Of a DNA stretch of 64,000 nt, positions 1 through 9,534 are shown piece after piece (position 1 is the stretch's first letter; each line of letters begins with the position of its first letter). Below the pieces are notes generated by a model. The model saw only the letters and a list, made by a program, of their open reading frames with translations, was not told the DNA's origin and made no database searches. A program made the position numbers and the translations under genes. This DNA is from PFJX01 sp031426735 (GTDB lineage Bacteria > Pseudomonadota > Gammaproteobacteria > Burkholderiales > Thiobacillaceae), in NCBI GenBank assembly GCA_031426735.1, contig JASJPK010000049.1, positions 32,322 through 96,321 of the forward strand, written 5' to 3'.

Positions 1-144
1 TTCGGCATCGGCATGACGCGCTGCCGCGAACTGCCGGTAGCACCCGGCCACGTCATCTACACCAAGAGCGGCGGCATCCACGGCATCCGCAACCCCGGCA
101 CGAAACCGCTGCGCTTCGTCGCCTTCCTCTACCACAGCGCGTGA
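1..144 (+). CDS. Cupin-domain protein, C-terminal part (cut by window edge)
   Basis: Only the last 47 codons are in the window; the gene starts upstream of base 1. The visible part (…APGHVIYTKSGGIHGIRNPG…) has the hydrophobic-glycine-histidine pattern of the closing strands of a cupin beta-barrel, and it resembles the end of the next gene (GHFAMLKGGQLHGLMNPGE). It stops with TGA at 142-144, nine bases before the next ATG, so the two are probably co-transcribed tandem relatives. Cupins bind metals or sugars and serve as dioxygenases, isomerases or storage/regulatory proteins; nothing visible fixes which. Confidence 0.6.
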   Translation, partial: FGIGMTRCRELPVAPGHVIYTKSGGIHGIRNPGTKPLRFVAFLYHSA

Positions 145-153
145 GGGCCCATC

Positions 154-1404
154 ATGGAACTGATTCACTCCGACCAGGTTTTCCGCGTCGCACCCGGCAC
201 CCAGCCCGACTACAACCGCGGCAACACCCTGATCCGCCTGCTCGCCATCCTGGAAAGCCAGCGCCTGGCCTGCGGCCGCGAACAGTATCTCGGCGAAACG
301 CTGGAATACCTGTTTCCGTTCGACTTCCTGGAACTCTATGGCCCCGCCGGGGGGGACGCCGACCAGCTCGACCCGCGCCGGCAGGACAACAAGATCGACT
401 TCCAGAAACAGAACCTGCGCGACTTCCGCCTGGGCGACGTGGTGCTGTGCCGCGGCTACGCGGCGGTGGGCGACCTGGTGGTGCCGTTCCTGCGCATCGG
501 CTACCGCGCCGGCCCCGACTCGCTGCTTTCGCGCGCCTCCGGCGACCGCCTCGGCAGCCAGCTCAAGCTCTACCTCAAGGTCGGCACCAACGGCGTCAGC
601 CAGTTGCTCGACGTGCCCTACGACCCGGAAAGCGACCGCTACGCCATCGAACTATGGAGCTATCCGCCCGGCAACCCGCGCCCGCTGCTCGACGCGCGCG
701 GCCGCGACGCGCTCGACCGGGGCGAACTGGTGGTGCGCAACGACCTGATCCTGGGCACCCGCGGCGACTTCGACCGGGACGGGCTGAACGACCGCTATCT
801 GGTCGACATCGCGCCCAACCACGCCATGCACCCGATCCTGCCGCTGCACATCGAATGCGCCTGGGCGGATGCCAGCGCCAGCTTCTGGGACTCCCGCAAC
901 GGCGCCAACCACCATTACGAGTTCAGCATGATCGTGCGCGGCTGGGACCAGTTCCTCGCCGCCGGCGTCAGCCCCAACCCGCACGGCGGCGTCGGCTTCC
1001 TGGAATACCGCAACCTGCTCTCCAACTACGGCCGCTACGCCGGACGCAACGAACTCGGGCGCGACTTCGACGTCTGGAACTTCAACGCGCACGGCCACAA
1101 GAACCACGCCGCCGGGGGAGAGAGCTTCCTCGCCGTGGACTACATGGATCTGCACATCCTCAAGCCGGAATGCGGCATCGGCCTGCACCGCCACCGCGAC
1201 AACCAGGAGGTCTTCCTGATGATGGAAGGCCGCGCCTACATGGTGGTCGGCGACTGGACCCAGCGCCCCTGGCGCGAGCGCGCCTTCGAACTGCGCACCC
1301 TGCGCGCCGGCCACTTCGCCATGCTCAAGGGCGGCCAGCTACACGGCCTGATGAACCCGGGCGAGGACGACCTTTCGCTGTTCATGTTCGGGGGGTATGA
1401 CTGA
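154..1404 (+). CDS. Cupin-domain protein, 416 aa
   Basis: A 416-residue protein with a cupin fold at its C-terminal end: around residues 345-410 it reads LHILKPECGIGLHRHRDNQE … GHFAMLKGGQLHGLMNPGED, in which the HRHRDN and GxxHG segments look like cupin metal-binding motifs 1 and 2. The first ~300 residues (FPFDFLELYGPAGG, GDFDRDGLNDRYLVD) may form a first barrel but I cannot assign them. The ATG at 154 follows the upstream cupin gene by nine bases. The glycogen gene glgX lies 350 bp downstream but is separated by repeats. Function unknown; a metal-dependent oxygenase, isomerase or carbohydrate-binding role are all possible. The last 30 bases are duplicated at 1514-1543. Confidence 0.72.
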   Translation: MELIHSDQVFRVAPGTQPDYNRGNTLIRLLAILESQRLACGREQYLGETLEYLFPFDFLELYGPAGGDADQLDPRRQDNKIDFQKQNLRDFRLGDVVLCRGYAAVGDLVVPFLRIGYRAGPDSLLSRASGDRLGSQLKLYLKVGTNGVSQLLDVPYDPESDRYAIELWSYPPGNPRPLLDARGRDALDRGELVVRNDLILGTRGDFDRDGLNDRYLVDIAPNHAMHPILPLHIECAWADASASFWDSRNGANHHYEFSMIVRGWDQFLAAGVSPNPHGGVGFLEYRNLLSNYGRYAGRNELGRDFDVWNFNAHGHKNHAAGGESFLAVDYMDLHILKPECGIGLHRHRDNQEVFLMMEGRAYMVVGDWTQRPWRERAFELRTLRAGHFAMLKGGQLHGLMNPGEDDLSLFMFGGYD

Positions 1405-1543
1405 TGACCCTGAATTTTTCACCAATGTGGCACAGCCTCGTAGGTCGGCAATCCTTTGCCGACGCCTTTGGCTGCGTCGATGAAGTCGGCAAGGGATTGC
1501 CGACCTACGGCTCTCGCTGTTCATGTTCGGGGAGTATGACTGA
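1375..1543. repeat. 30-bp direct duplication of the cupin gene 3' end flanking a palindromic repeat
   Basis: Bases 1375-1404 (TCGCTGTTCATGTTCGGG… to the TGA) recur at 1514-1543 with one mismatch. The two copies flank about 109 bp that contain the 71-bp palindrome at 1439-1509. This looks like a segmental or insertion-linked duplication that left the original gene end intact and a spare copy of the last codons behind. Confidence 0.8.
1439..1509. repeat. 71-bp palindromic REP-like element
   Basis: Arms 1439-1463 and 1485-1509 are 25-bp inverted repeats (CGTAGGTCGGCAATCC…TTGCCGAC) that differ at one position, separated by a 21-bp spacer. No reading frame is supported inside. It has the form of a REP/BIME-type or miniature mobile repeat. 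Transcribed RNA would fold into a long hairpin between the cupin gene and glgX. Confidence 0.85.
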
Positions 1544-1604
1544 CATGAAGTCGAAGACCGCGACGCCCGGAATCCAGTGTGTAGGGCTGATTGCCTTTGA
1601 AAAT

Positions 1605-1656
1605 ATCGCGCCGCTCCTACGAGGAAGCTGGGTAGGAGCGCCTTCCAAGGCGCGAT
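1605..1656. repeat. REP-like inverted repeat, GTAGGAGCG family
   Basis: ATCGCGCC-GCTCCTAC at the left is mirrored by GTAGGAGCG…GGCGCGAT at the right. The right half (GTAGGAGCG-CCTTCCAAGGCGCGAT) recurs at 3843-3872 after glgX, and GTAGGAGCG also begins the hairpin at 53052. A dispersed intergenic repeat; not coding. Confidence 0.75.
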
Positions 1657-1683
1657 GGTCGCGCCTGCGCAGGATAACCAGCG

Positions 1684-1734
1684 ACTTGGCGAGCGTTGTT
1701 TGCTCGCTTAGTCGATTGGCTAGTCGCTTCATCA
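1684..1734. repeat. Dispersed 51-bp repeat, copy 1
   Basis: Starts with ACTTGGCGAGCGTTGTTTGC and ends …CTTCATCA. It aligns without gaps to 39839-39889, roughly three quarters identical by eye. Both copies carry a short inverted repeat (GCGAGC…GCTCGC here; GGCAGGC…GCCTGCC there) and both lie just upstream of or between genes. Not coding. Confidence 0.6.
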
Positions 1735-1756
1735 ATGACGGAATGGGGAATCCGGC

Positions 1757-3823
<2,067 letters not shown>

Positions 3824-3842
3824 GGCTCTACGCTCACCCCCC

Positions 3843-3872
3843 GTAGGAGCGGAGCGCCTTCCAAGGCGCGAT
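3843..3872. repeat. REP-like repeat, GTAGGAGCG family
   Basis: GTAGGAGCGGAGCGCCTTCC followed by AAGGCGCGAT; its right 25 bases match 1632-1656 almost exactly. It sits between the convergent ends of glgX and the downstream minus-strand gene, where its hairpin GCGCCTTCCAAGGCGC could act as a transcription boundary. Confidence 0.65.
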
Positions 3873-3882
3873 TCTCCCCACG

Positions 3883-4848
3883 TCAGCGCGGTTTCCGCAG
3901 CGAACGCGCCCTGATGATCTGATCCAACTGCACGCCATCGATGTCGGTATTCATCTGCATCCAGAGCGGCAAATGGTCGGAGAGCTGGAAGGTGAATTTG
4001 GCCTTGGTCAGGCCAGGCAACAAGGGTTCGCTGTCGCCCTGATAGAAGTCTAGCACGCCGCCCAGGTTGGTAAAGTTGTCCGGGTAGTTGGGGTAATGCA
4101 GGATTTGATCGTAGCGCTTGCCCTTGGCCAGGTCCGAGCCGAACTCAAGTTTTTGCAGCGCCTTCGGGATGCTCAATCCCTTGCTGGTCATGGCTTCGAA
4201 GAGCGGCCCCTTGCGACTGGGAATATTGAAATCGCCCATCACCAGGATGTCCTTGTCTTCGGCGGTGATCTGCTGCCGTTTCAGGTCCACCCATTCGGCC
4301 AGGGAACGTATCTCCGGCAGTCGGTCGGCTTGCTTGTCGCCCCAGCGGATGTGGGCGACGATGACCAGGAAATCGAAATTCCCCGCCGAAAACGAAGCCA
4401 CGTAGGGCGTCCGCCACCAGGTAAATTCCGGCACATATTCACTGCCCGACTTCTTGCGCGGCGGATTGACGCTGGCGGCCAGGCCGGTGAACGTCACGGC
4501 GCGGTGGTCATACACGAAAGCCAGCCGCTCCCGGTTGCCGCCGGGATCCGGGATCATGTCCGAGTAGATCACCCGCCAGTAGGAACCGAGGATCTTCAGC
4601 ACACGTCCCAGGTCGCCGAGGTCATCGCGTAATTCTGTCAGGCTGACCAGATCGAACTGGCCAATGATCTCAGCGATGTAATGGATCGCCGCCTCGGAAC
4701 GGCGAACCTTGCCGAACTCACGCACGTTCCAGGTGGCGATGTTGAGGGTCTCGTCCAGCTTCGAGGAGGGAATCTGTGCGGCCGTGATGCGATCGCGTAA
4801 CACTTTCAGGCCGCTGGCGATTTCGAGCGTGAGGTTGCCATGAAACAT
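3883..4848 (-). CDS. Endonuclease/exonuclease/phosphatase (EEP) family protein
   Basis: 321 residues with the signature motifs of the EEP fold in order: WNVREF at 40-45 (active-site Asn), LTELRDD near 70-76 (metal-binding Glu72), VMGDFNIPS in the middle (catalytic GDFN) and SDHLPLWM near the C-terminus (catalytic Asp-His). Members cleave nucleic acid or phosphodiester/phosphomonoester bonds (DNase I, AP endonucleases, sphingomyelinases); the substrate cannot be told. No convincing signal peptide, so probably cytoplasmic. It converges with glgX and stands alone. It is not the usual AP endonuclease XthA, being longer and divergent at its N-terminus. Confidence 0.8.
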   Translation of the reverse strand: MFHGNLTLEIASGLKVLRDRITAAQIPSSKLDETLNIATWNVREFGKVRRSEAAIHYIAEIIGQFDLVSLTELRDDLGDLGRVLKILGSYWRVIYSDMIPDPGGNRERLAFVYDHRAVTFTGLAASVNPPRKKSGSEYVPEFTWWRTPYVASFSAGNFDFLVIVAHIRWGDKQADRLPEIRSLAEWVDLKRQQITAEDKDILVMGDFNIPSRKGPLFEAMTSKGLSIPKALQKLEFGSDLAKGKRYDQILHYPNYPDNFTNLGGVLDFYQGDSEPLLPGLTKAKFTFQLSDHLPLWMQMNTDIDGVQLDQIIRARSLRKPR

Positions 4849-5213
4849 GGATTTGCCCTTTCATGAAGTGCCCAAGCCGAGGCCATCTTCACCCTGACGA
4901 GGGTAGCCATCAAGTCATTGGCGGACAAATCAGGCCAGCACCGTAGCGCCCCATATCCATCCAGCGTGACCCGTGTCCGGTCAGACCCGGAAATTCGATG
5001 GCCTATCGGGGTGGCGACACTTGAGCTCTCCAGCGATCCTGAATCTTGCCGCTCGGCGTTTGCACCCCGGCACAGCTCGACAGGGTTTCCTCGGCTCGGA
5101 TTGGCTTCAGTTTCGTTGCTGCAGGAAACTGTCCGAAAAATTGCCAAGAGCCGACTCAATTCAACTATCGATCCGGCACGAAAGTGATTGTTCATTCGGC
5201 ATATTCAAGCCGG
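4849..5213. other. Intergenic region without recognisable gene
   Basis: The stretch between the EEP gene start and the repeat at 5214 holds short frames on both strands, but none has a ribosome-binding site plus a family-like sequence. The promoter of the EEP gene should lie near 4850-4950 (minus strand); I cannot place it. Confidence 0.4.
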
Positions 5214-5247
5214 GTAGGATGGGCACGCTGCGCTTTGCCCATCCTAC
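5214..5247. repeat. REP-like hairpin GTAGGATGGGCA
   Basis: GTAGGATGGGCA at 5214-5225 is mirrored by TGCCCATCCTAC at 5236-5247 (12-bp perfect stem). Such GTAGGATGGGCA palindromes are common intergenic repeats in beta- and gammaproteobacteria. It lies in host DNA just left of the integrated element. Confidence 0.8.
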
Positions 5248-5344
5248 TTCTTGGTTTTTTGGACAATGGACAATCACGGTTAAACCTGGCCGGATCAACT
5301 AAGACAGTCTTCGTGCAATGTAACCCCGGCGTAACCCCAGCCCA

Positions 5345-5377
5345 AAAACAAAAAGGCCCGCATCGCTGCGGGCCTTT
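5345..5377 (-). terminator. Rho-independent terminator, original tRNA-Asn terminator now displaced
   Basis: Read on the minus strand: a 10-bp perfect stem (5352-5361 with 5368-5377, AAAGGCCCGC/GCGGGCCTTT), 6-nt loop, then a T-rich run from the complement of 5345-5354. It lies seven bases beyond the tRNA fragment of attL, where the terminator of the uninterrupted tRNA-Asn gene would be expected. Confidence 0.75.
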
Positions 5378-5383
5378 GTTGTA

Positions 5384-5434
5384 TCTGGCTCCCCGACCTG
5401 GACTCGAACCAGGGACACACGGATTAACAGTCCG
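5384..5434. repeat. attL: 51-bp direct repeat of tRNA-Asn 3' end
   Basis: Identical to 24542-24592. It holds the last 49 bases of tRNA-Asn including the anticodon stem-loop, T arm and encoded CCA. The match ends at A5383/T24541 on one side and A5435/T24593 on the other. Because the 5' half is missing here, this copy is not a functional tRNA. Confidence 0.95.
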
Positions 5435-5508
5435 AGTTATTGACGATAATTCGACGTTTTTCGATGTTGACCTACATTATACAATTCTGTCCATTCAATG
5501 ACTTACAG

Positions 5509-5595
5509 ATGTAAGCGAATAATCCGAAGTTGCTTTATGTTGATTCATATTCAATAATCCGCTTACAAATCGCTTACATGCTTTCGATGTAAGCG
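5509..5595. promoter_or_regulatory. Candidate arm-type integrase sites, left end
   Basis: ATGTAAGCG at 5509-5517 and 5587-5595 and its reverse complement CGCTTACAT at 5571-5579, plus a partial GCTTACA at 5561-5567, all between attL and the integrase start. The same nonamer occurs twice, with a partial third copy, inside the right end (24439-24486). This pairing at both ends is the pattern expected of integrase arm-binding sites. The cluster may also autoregulate the integrase gene. Confidence 0.65.
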
Positions 5596-5625
5596 CCCAC
5601 GGATTGTTTATGGATGGGTTTCAAC

Positions 5626-6939
5626 ATGGCACGCATCAAACTGACAGCCGGCCGAATTCGGGACTTCACTACCGACAAGGCCCAGGCTTTTCTCTGGGAC
5701 TCGGAAGCTCCCGGCCTGGCAGTAAGGGCGACGCCATCCGGTAAGAGTGCCTTCGTCTATCAGGGCAAGCTGAACGCGCAAGACATTCGCGTCACCATCG
5801 GCGATGTTGGAACTTGGGGCATTGACCAGGCACGAGAAGAAGCCCGCCGATTGGGTACGCTGGTCGACCAAGGAACAGACCCCCGCGAACAGAAGCGCGA
5901 GCGCATCGCCGCCAGTGTGGCGAAACAAGAAGAAGCGCGCCGGCATGATGTGACCGTGGGCGAAGCCTGGACAGCCTACCTTGAAGCCCGCAAGCCAAAG
6001 TGGAGCGCGCGTCATTACGCTGACCATCTGGAAATCTCGCGCATTGGTGGAGAACCGCATAAGTACGGCACCGGCAAAATCGAACCGCAGCCGATTGCAG
6101 CGCTGTTGCCGCTCAAGTTGCGCGACCTGTCACCCGAGCGCGTGGCGGCATGGCTGGAAGCCGAGAACATCCGCCGCCCGACCCGCGCCGCCCTCGCCTA
6201 TCGCCTGTTGCGCGCCTTCCTTCGTTGGGCCGCATCCATGCCCGACTTCAAAGCCGCCGCCCAAGTGGAAGCCGTTGGCGCGAGAGTCGCCAAAGACCAC
6301 TTGCACCGCGTGAAGGCCAAGGAAGCCGACAGCCTGCAACGCGAGCAACTGGCGACATGGTTCAAAGCCGTCAGCGAGTTGGGCAACCCGGTTCAATCGG
6401 CCTACCTGCAAGGGCTGTTGCTGACTGGCGCGCGCCGCGAGGAACTTGCCGGCCTGCGCTGGCAGGATGTGGACTTTCAATGGAATGGCCTGACCATCCG
6501 CGACAAGGTGGAAGGCGAGCGCGTCATTCCGTTGACGCCCTATTTCGCCGCGCTGATTTACAACCTGCCCCGCCGCAAAGACGCGGAAGGCAAGCCCGTT
6601 CCATGGGTATTCAGCAGTCCGGCCGCAGCATCTGGCCGCATTCAGGAACCAAGGGCAGCGCATACCCGCGCCCTGGAAGTTGCCGGCCTGCCCCACCTAT
6701 CGCTTCACGGTCTACGCCGCTCATTCGGCACCCTGGCGGAATGGACAGAAGCGCCCGTTGGCGTGGTGGCGCAAATCATGGGGCACAAGCCCAGCGCGAT
6801 TGCCGAGAAGCATTACCGACGCCGCCCTCTCGACCTGCTGCGCATGTGGCACATCAAGATTGAAGCGTGGATCTTGGAACAGGCCGGCATCGAACAACCG
6901 AAGGAAGAACAGGCCGGCTTGCGCATTGTGAAATATTGA
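5626..6939 (+). CDS. int: Tyrosine recombinase (phage/island integrase)
   Basis: Catalyses site-specific integration and excision at tRNA-Asn. 437 residues from the ATG at 5626 (MARIKLTAGRIRDF), chosen because GGATGGG precedes it by seven bases; an ATG four codons earlier (5614) is possible. Layout: N-terminal DUF4102-like arm-binding domain (~1-90), SAM-like core-binding domain (~110-230), catalytic domain with R270 (TGARREEL), H361xxR364 (HGLRR), H387 (MGHK) and nucleophile Y397 (EKHYRRR). All catalytic residues seen are present, so it should be active. It is the first gene inside attL and reads inward. Confidence 0.95.
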   Translation: MARIKLTAGRIRDFTTDKAQAFLWDSEAPGLAVRATPSGKSAFVYQGKLNAQDIRVTIGDVGTWGIDQAREEARRLGTLVDQGTDPREQKRERIAASVAKQEEARRHDVTVGEAWTAYLEARKPKWSARHYADHLEISRIGGEPHKYGTGKIEPQPIAALLPLKLRDLSPERVAAWLEAENIRRPTRAALAYRLLRAFLRWAASMPDFKAAAQVEAVGARVAKDHLHRVKAKEADSLQREQLATWFKAVSELGNPVQSAYLQGLLLTGARREELAGLRWQDVDFQWNGLTIRDKVEGERVIPLTPYFAALIYNLPRRKDAEGKPVPWVFSSPAAASGRIQEPRAAHTRALEVAGLPHLSLHGLRRSFGTLAEWTEAPVGVVAQIMGHKPSAIAEKHYRRRPLDLLRMWHIKIEAWILEQAGIEQPKEEQAGLRIVKY

Positions 6940-6979
6940 TTCACGTTGATGCGTGATACCTTACGGACTACACTAAGCC

Positions 6980-7258
6980 ATGATTAAGACGTTCAGGCAC
7001 AAGGGGCTGGAGTCCTTCTTCCGAGCTGGCAGCAAGAAGGGTATCCAGCCGCACCACTCGACCAAGTTACAGATTCAACTTGCCACCTTGGACAACGCCA
7101 CCGGACCGGATGACATGAACGCGCCAAGCTGGCGATTACATGCCCTGTGCGGCGACCTGGCCGGGCATTGGTCGATATGGGTGAACGGCAATTGGCGACT
7201 GACTTTCCGCTTCGTCGGCAAAGATGCGGAGTTGGTCGATTATCAGGATTACCACTGA
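6980..7258 (+). CDS. higB: HigB-like toxin (RelE superfamily mRNA interferase)
   Basis: 92 residues with the HigB pattern: MIKTFRHKGLESFF at the start, ATGPDDMNAPSWRLHALCGD in the middle, and the conserved end WRLTFRF…LVDYQDYH. HigB toxins cut mRNA on the ribosome. It is followed after 11 bases by the HigA antitoxin gene, in the toxin-first order characteristic of higBA. Located directly after the integrase, where it could stabilise the element by post-segregational killing or act as an anti-phage module. HigBA promoters are usually repressed by the antitoxin. Confidence 0.9.
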   Translation: MIKTFRHKGLESFFRAGSKKGIQPHHSTKLQIQLATLDNATGPDDMNAPSWRLHALCGDLAGHWSIWVNGNWRLTFRFVGKDAELVDYQDYH

Positions 7259-7269
7259 GGCACACGAAC

Positions 7270-7554
7270 ATGAGCAGAATGCACAACCCTCCACACCCCG
7301 GCGCTGTACTGCGTGAATGGCTGCCCGAGGGCATGACCGTTACCGACGCCGCCGCCGCGCTGCACGTCGCCCGCGTCACCCTGAGCAAGATTGTGAACGG
7401 AAGCGCCGGCATTTCTGCCGACATGGCCCTGCGTCTGTCGCAATGGCTGGGCACGTCGCCCGATATGTGGCTGGGCCTGCAAACTCAGTTCGACTTGTGG
7501 CAGGCCGGCAAGCAAAAGCGCCCGACGATTGAGCCAGTGCGGAAAGTCGCCTGA
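7270..7554 (+). CDS. higA: HigA-like antitoxin (XRE-family HTH)
   Basis: 94 residues with the HigA opening HPGAVLREWLPEGM and a helix-turn-helix at about 25-60 (VTDAAAALHVARVTLSKIVN, then SADMALRLSQWLGTSPDMWL). It neutralises HigB and represses the pair. Starts at ATG 7270, 11 bases after higB. Its TGA overlaps the ATG of a 50-codon ORF (ATGA at 7552-7556). Confidence 0.9.
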   Translation: MSRMHNPPHPGAVLREWLPEGMTVTDAAAALHVARVTLSKIVNGSAGISADMALRLSQWLGTSPDMWLGLQTQFDLWQAGKQKRPTIEPVRKVA

Positions 7555-7706
7555 TGCCGCGCAACCTGTTTGCCGAGATTACCGAAGGCTTTGACGCACT
7601 GGCCGAAGAGCGCGCCGGCAAGCCAAACCATGAGGTGGGAGCAAGGCCTCTTGAAGCGCCTGCTGCCAACGTAGCACCGATTGTGGCGGTCTTGCTGGCT
7701 TTGTAA
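7554..7706 (+). CDS. Short ORF coupled to higA; remnant of an HTH regulator?
   Basis: 50 codons, MPRNLFAEITEGFDALAEER…, starting on the ATGA overlap with higA and ending TAA 7704-7706. The first ~25 residues resemble the N-terminus of HTH-type antitoxin regulators (pattern …LFAEI.EGFDALA..R.GK), but the HTH domain that should follow is missing. This suggests a truncated or frame-damaged third component of the toxin-antitoxin locus. It may still be translated by coupling. The family resemblance is from memory. Confidence 0.5.
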   Translation: MPRNLFAEITEGFDALAEERAGKPNHEVGARPLEAPAANVAPIVAVLLAL

Positions 7707-7730
7707 GCCGCAAACGAATTGGGCGACCCC

Positions 7731-8834
7731 ATGCGCTACCAAGTTACGCAGGAAGACATCAATTACTTCCGGCGTCTTATCGCGCTTTCCAATCCAGGCA
7801 ATACAGCAACAACTGCCGCCTTGCTATTGGCTGCAGAAACCACGGCCGACCTATTGTTCATTTCCGAAACCATGATCAAGAAGGACATGCCGGAATTGGC
7901 CAAGCGACTGCATGACGCAGCTTGCGCGGCAAATATGGCAATTAATTCTGATAAACGCGCGAACGAGATAACCAAAGCACTCTGTTTAAGCCAAAGAACT
8001 GACCAAGGACAGCCACCGCCATGCAGAGACGAACTTGAGAATGCTGGGCTGACCCTGGAATTAGCCGATTTCCTAGCCCCAAGGCTTGAAGGTGCTTATC
8101 GAACAGCACGGGAATCTCATTTGACAACAAATCACAGGGCAAGGGGCATAGTCCTTGCCATGGGTTTGGCTCGACCACAGGGCAACCCTCCTAAACAGCC
8201 ATCGCCGCCGAATACTCTGTGGAGGTACGCCGAACTGCAGGCTAAGCGTGAGATCAAGAGTAGCGACACACCAAAAGACCATCTTGAATTGATCAACGAA
8301 ATATTCCTCAAGATCGATGCAGAACTGAATAAATTGAATTCAGGGAAATTTGAAAAGGCGCCAGCGCGGCGAAATAACGCTGAATCAGGCGAACTGAATA
8401 AATTGGATTCAGAGGTATTTGGAAAGGAATGGAAAAAAAGATGGGATGAAATACGCATCTACGTCAATCAACAAGATGGGATAAATCCGTCGCCTGCGCT
8501 GATCATGGCTGAGATTGAGATGTTTCGCAGTGCAACCACGGAGCATGCTGAAGCTGTTGCTTTCCATAAAGCGAACAACGAAAACATTCCGTTTAAACCG
8601 TGCTGCATACCTCAGATGAACAATCCGCAAATATTTCGCGCTGTAGCAGAGCATCTGATGCTCATGGGCTATTACTTCAAACCTGGAATCGAAAAGATGC
8701 CAGGGGGGCAAAGACGGGATGCGATCAATCAGATCGCCGACAAGATTGCCGATGTATTCAAGAACAACAAGGATCTACGCGCACAGGAAATTACGCCACA
8801 GTTCCGGAGGAAGGTAGGAAGAGAAAAACGTTGA
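7731..8834 (+). CDS. Unknown 367-aa protein, low GC
   Basis: Not recognised. ATG 7731 is preferred over an in-frame TTG at 7719. The protein is mostly helical and soluble, with no signal peptide or membrane segment. A 12-residue motif is repeated: ELNKLNSGKFEK and ELNKLDSEVFGK, encoded by a 37-bp direct repeat (8323-8359, 8391-8427). The C-terminus (DAINQIADKIADVFKNNKDL) is strongly basic/amphipathic. Codon use is AT-richer than in the neighbours, marking it as a separate acquisition. It sits between the toxin-antitoxin locus and the replication operon, a usual place for cargo or defence genes, but no nuclease, ATPase or other catalytic motif is visible. Confidence 0.7.
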   Translation: MRYQVTQEDINYFRRLIALSNPGNTATTAALLLAAETTADLLFISETMIKKDMPELAKRLHDAACAANMAINSDKRANEITKALCLSQRTDQGQPPPCRDELENAGLTLELADFLAPRLEGAYRTARESHLTTNHRARGIVLAMGLARPQGNPPKQPSPPNTLWRYAELQAKREIKSSDTPKDHLELINEIFLKIDAELNKLNSGKFEKAPARRNNAESGELNKLDSEVFGKEWKKRWDEIRIYVNQQDGINPSPALIMAEIEMFRSATTEHAEAVAFHKANNENIPFKPCCIPQMNNPQIFRAVAEHLMLMGYYFKPGIEKMPGGQRRDAINQIADKIADVFKNNKDLRAQEITPQFRRKVGREKR

Positions 8835-8924
8835 TAGCCACCCCCTTTAAGGTGGTGACAGCGGTAGATATTTCATGGCGACCGCCGGGACGACATTTCC
8901 CGGCATTACACAAGGCGCTAAGAA

Positions 8925-9155
8925 ATGACCCTAACCGCACTCTCCGGCACCGCGAAAGCAGTTCGCCTATCCACTGAAGAAGCAGCCGCACGCCTCAAAA
9001 TCAAACCCCAAACCATGCGTGCCGCGCTTTGTCGCGACGGGCATTACATGGGGGCGAGACCCACCAAGAGTGCAAACCGCTTCTTGCTCTGGGTAGGCGA
9101 TGAAATCGAGCGTATAGCCGCAGGCGAATCCATCACCGCCATGGGGGCCGAATGA
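8925..9155 (+). CDS. Small HTH protein, excisionase/AlpA-like
   Basis: 76 residues. The segment STEEAAARLKIKPQTMRAAL followed by C..GHYMGARPTKSANRFLLW..DEIERIAAG has the shape of the winged-helix MerR-like fold used by Xis/AlpA proteins (helix-turn-helix, then the ‘PTKSANRFLLW’ wing). Such proteins direct excision or activate early genes. It opens the replication operon and its TGA overlaps the next ATG by four bases. Could instead be a replication-operon regulator. Confidence 0.65.
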   Translation: MTLTALSGTAKAVRLSTEEAAARLKIKPQTMRAALCRDGHYMGARPTKSANRFLLWVGDEIERIAAGESITAMGAE

Positions 9156-9373
9156 GCGCCCCCACAAATAGTTGCGCCCCTATGCTGGCAGGCGGGAGGG
9201 GCGCGGTAAATCAGGAAAGTGCAGACAACGGCGTCGATTGTGCCGACATCTGCAACGAAAAGCAACGCAAGCCTGACGTCGATTTGAAGTCATGGGCAGC
9301 GCTGGGCGGCAACGTCAAGCCAAGCCGCGCAGATCGCCTCCCAAAGAAATCTTGGCGGAGGACTCAGCGATGA
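9152..9373 (+). CDS. Small unknown protein (73 aa) in replication operon
   Basis: Begins on the ATGA overlap with the HTH gene and ends on the ATGA overlap with the next ORF, which is the main support for it being translated. The sequence is polar with four cysteines (NSCAPML…VDCADICNEKQRKPDVDLKS) and no known domain. Confidence 0.5.
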   Translation: MSAPTNSCAPMLAGGRGAVNQESADNGVDCADICNEKQRKPDVDLKSWAALGGNVKPSRADRLPKKSWRRTQR

Positions 9374-9534
9374 AGCGCAAGCCCAAACATCATTGCTGTG
9401 GATGCGGCGCCCCGTATGTACAAATCAAACCCTGGCACTCGCTGTGTCCATCCTGTTTCCACGGAAGCAAAGCGTTTTTTTTGATCGAAAAGGCGCTTGT
9501 CCACCTGCGCAAATCGTCGGGAGGGCTGCGATGA
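9370..9534 (+). CDS. Small zinc-ribbon-like protein (54 aa)
   Basis: MKRKPKHHCCGCGAPYVQIKPWHSLCPSCF… contains CCxC and, 16 residues later, CPSC, a four-cysteine arrangement of a zinc ribbon. It overlaps its neighbours by four bases on both sides (ATGA at 9370 and 9531), so it belongs to the replication operon. The role is unknown; small zinc ribbons in phage early operons often bind DNA or modulate primase/helicase loading. Confidence 0.55.
   Translation: MKRKPKHHCCGCGAPYVQIKPWHSLCPSCFHGSKAFFLIEKALVHLRKSSGGLR

Noticed and set aside
4806..5195. A 129-codon minus-strand ORF upstream of the EEP gene
   Set aside because: No ribosome-binding site, composition unlike a protein, overlaps the start of the convincing EEP gene in another frame.
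5384..5434. A second tRNA-Asn gene at the left end
   Set aside because: Only the 3' 49 bases are present; there is no acceptor 5' strand or D arm, so it is an attachment-site duplicate.
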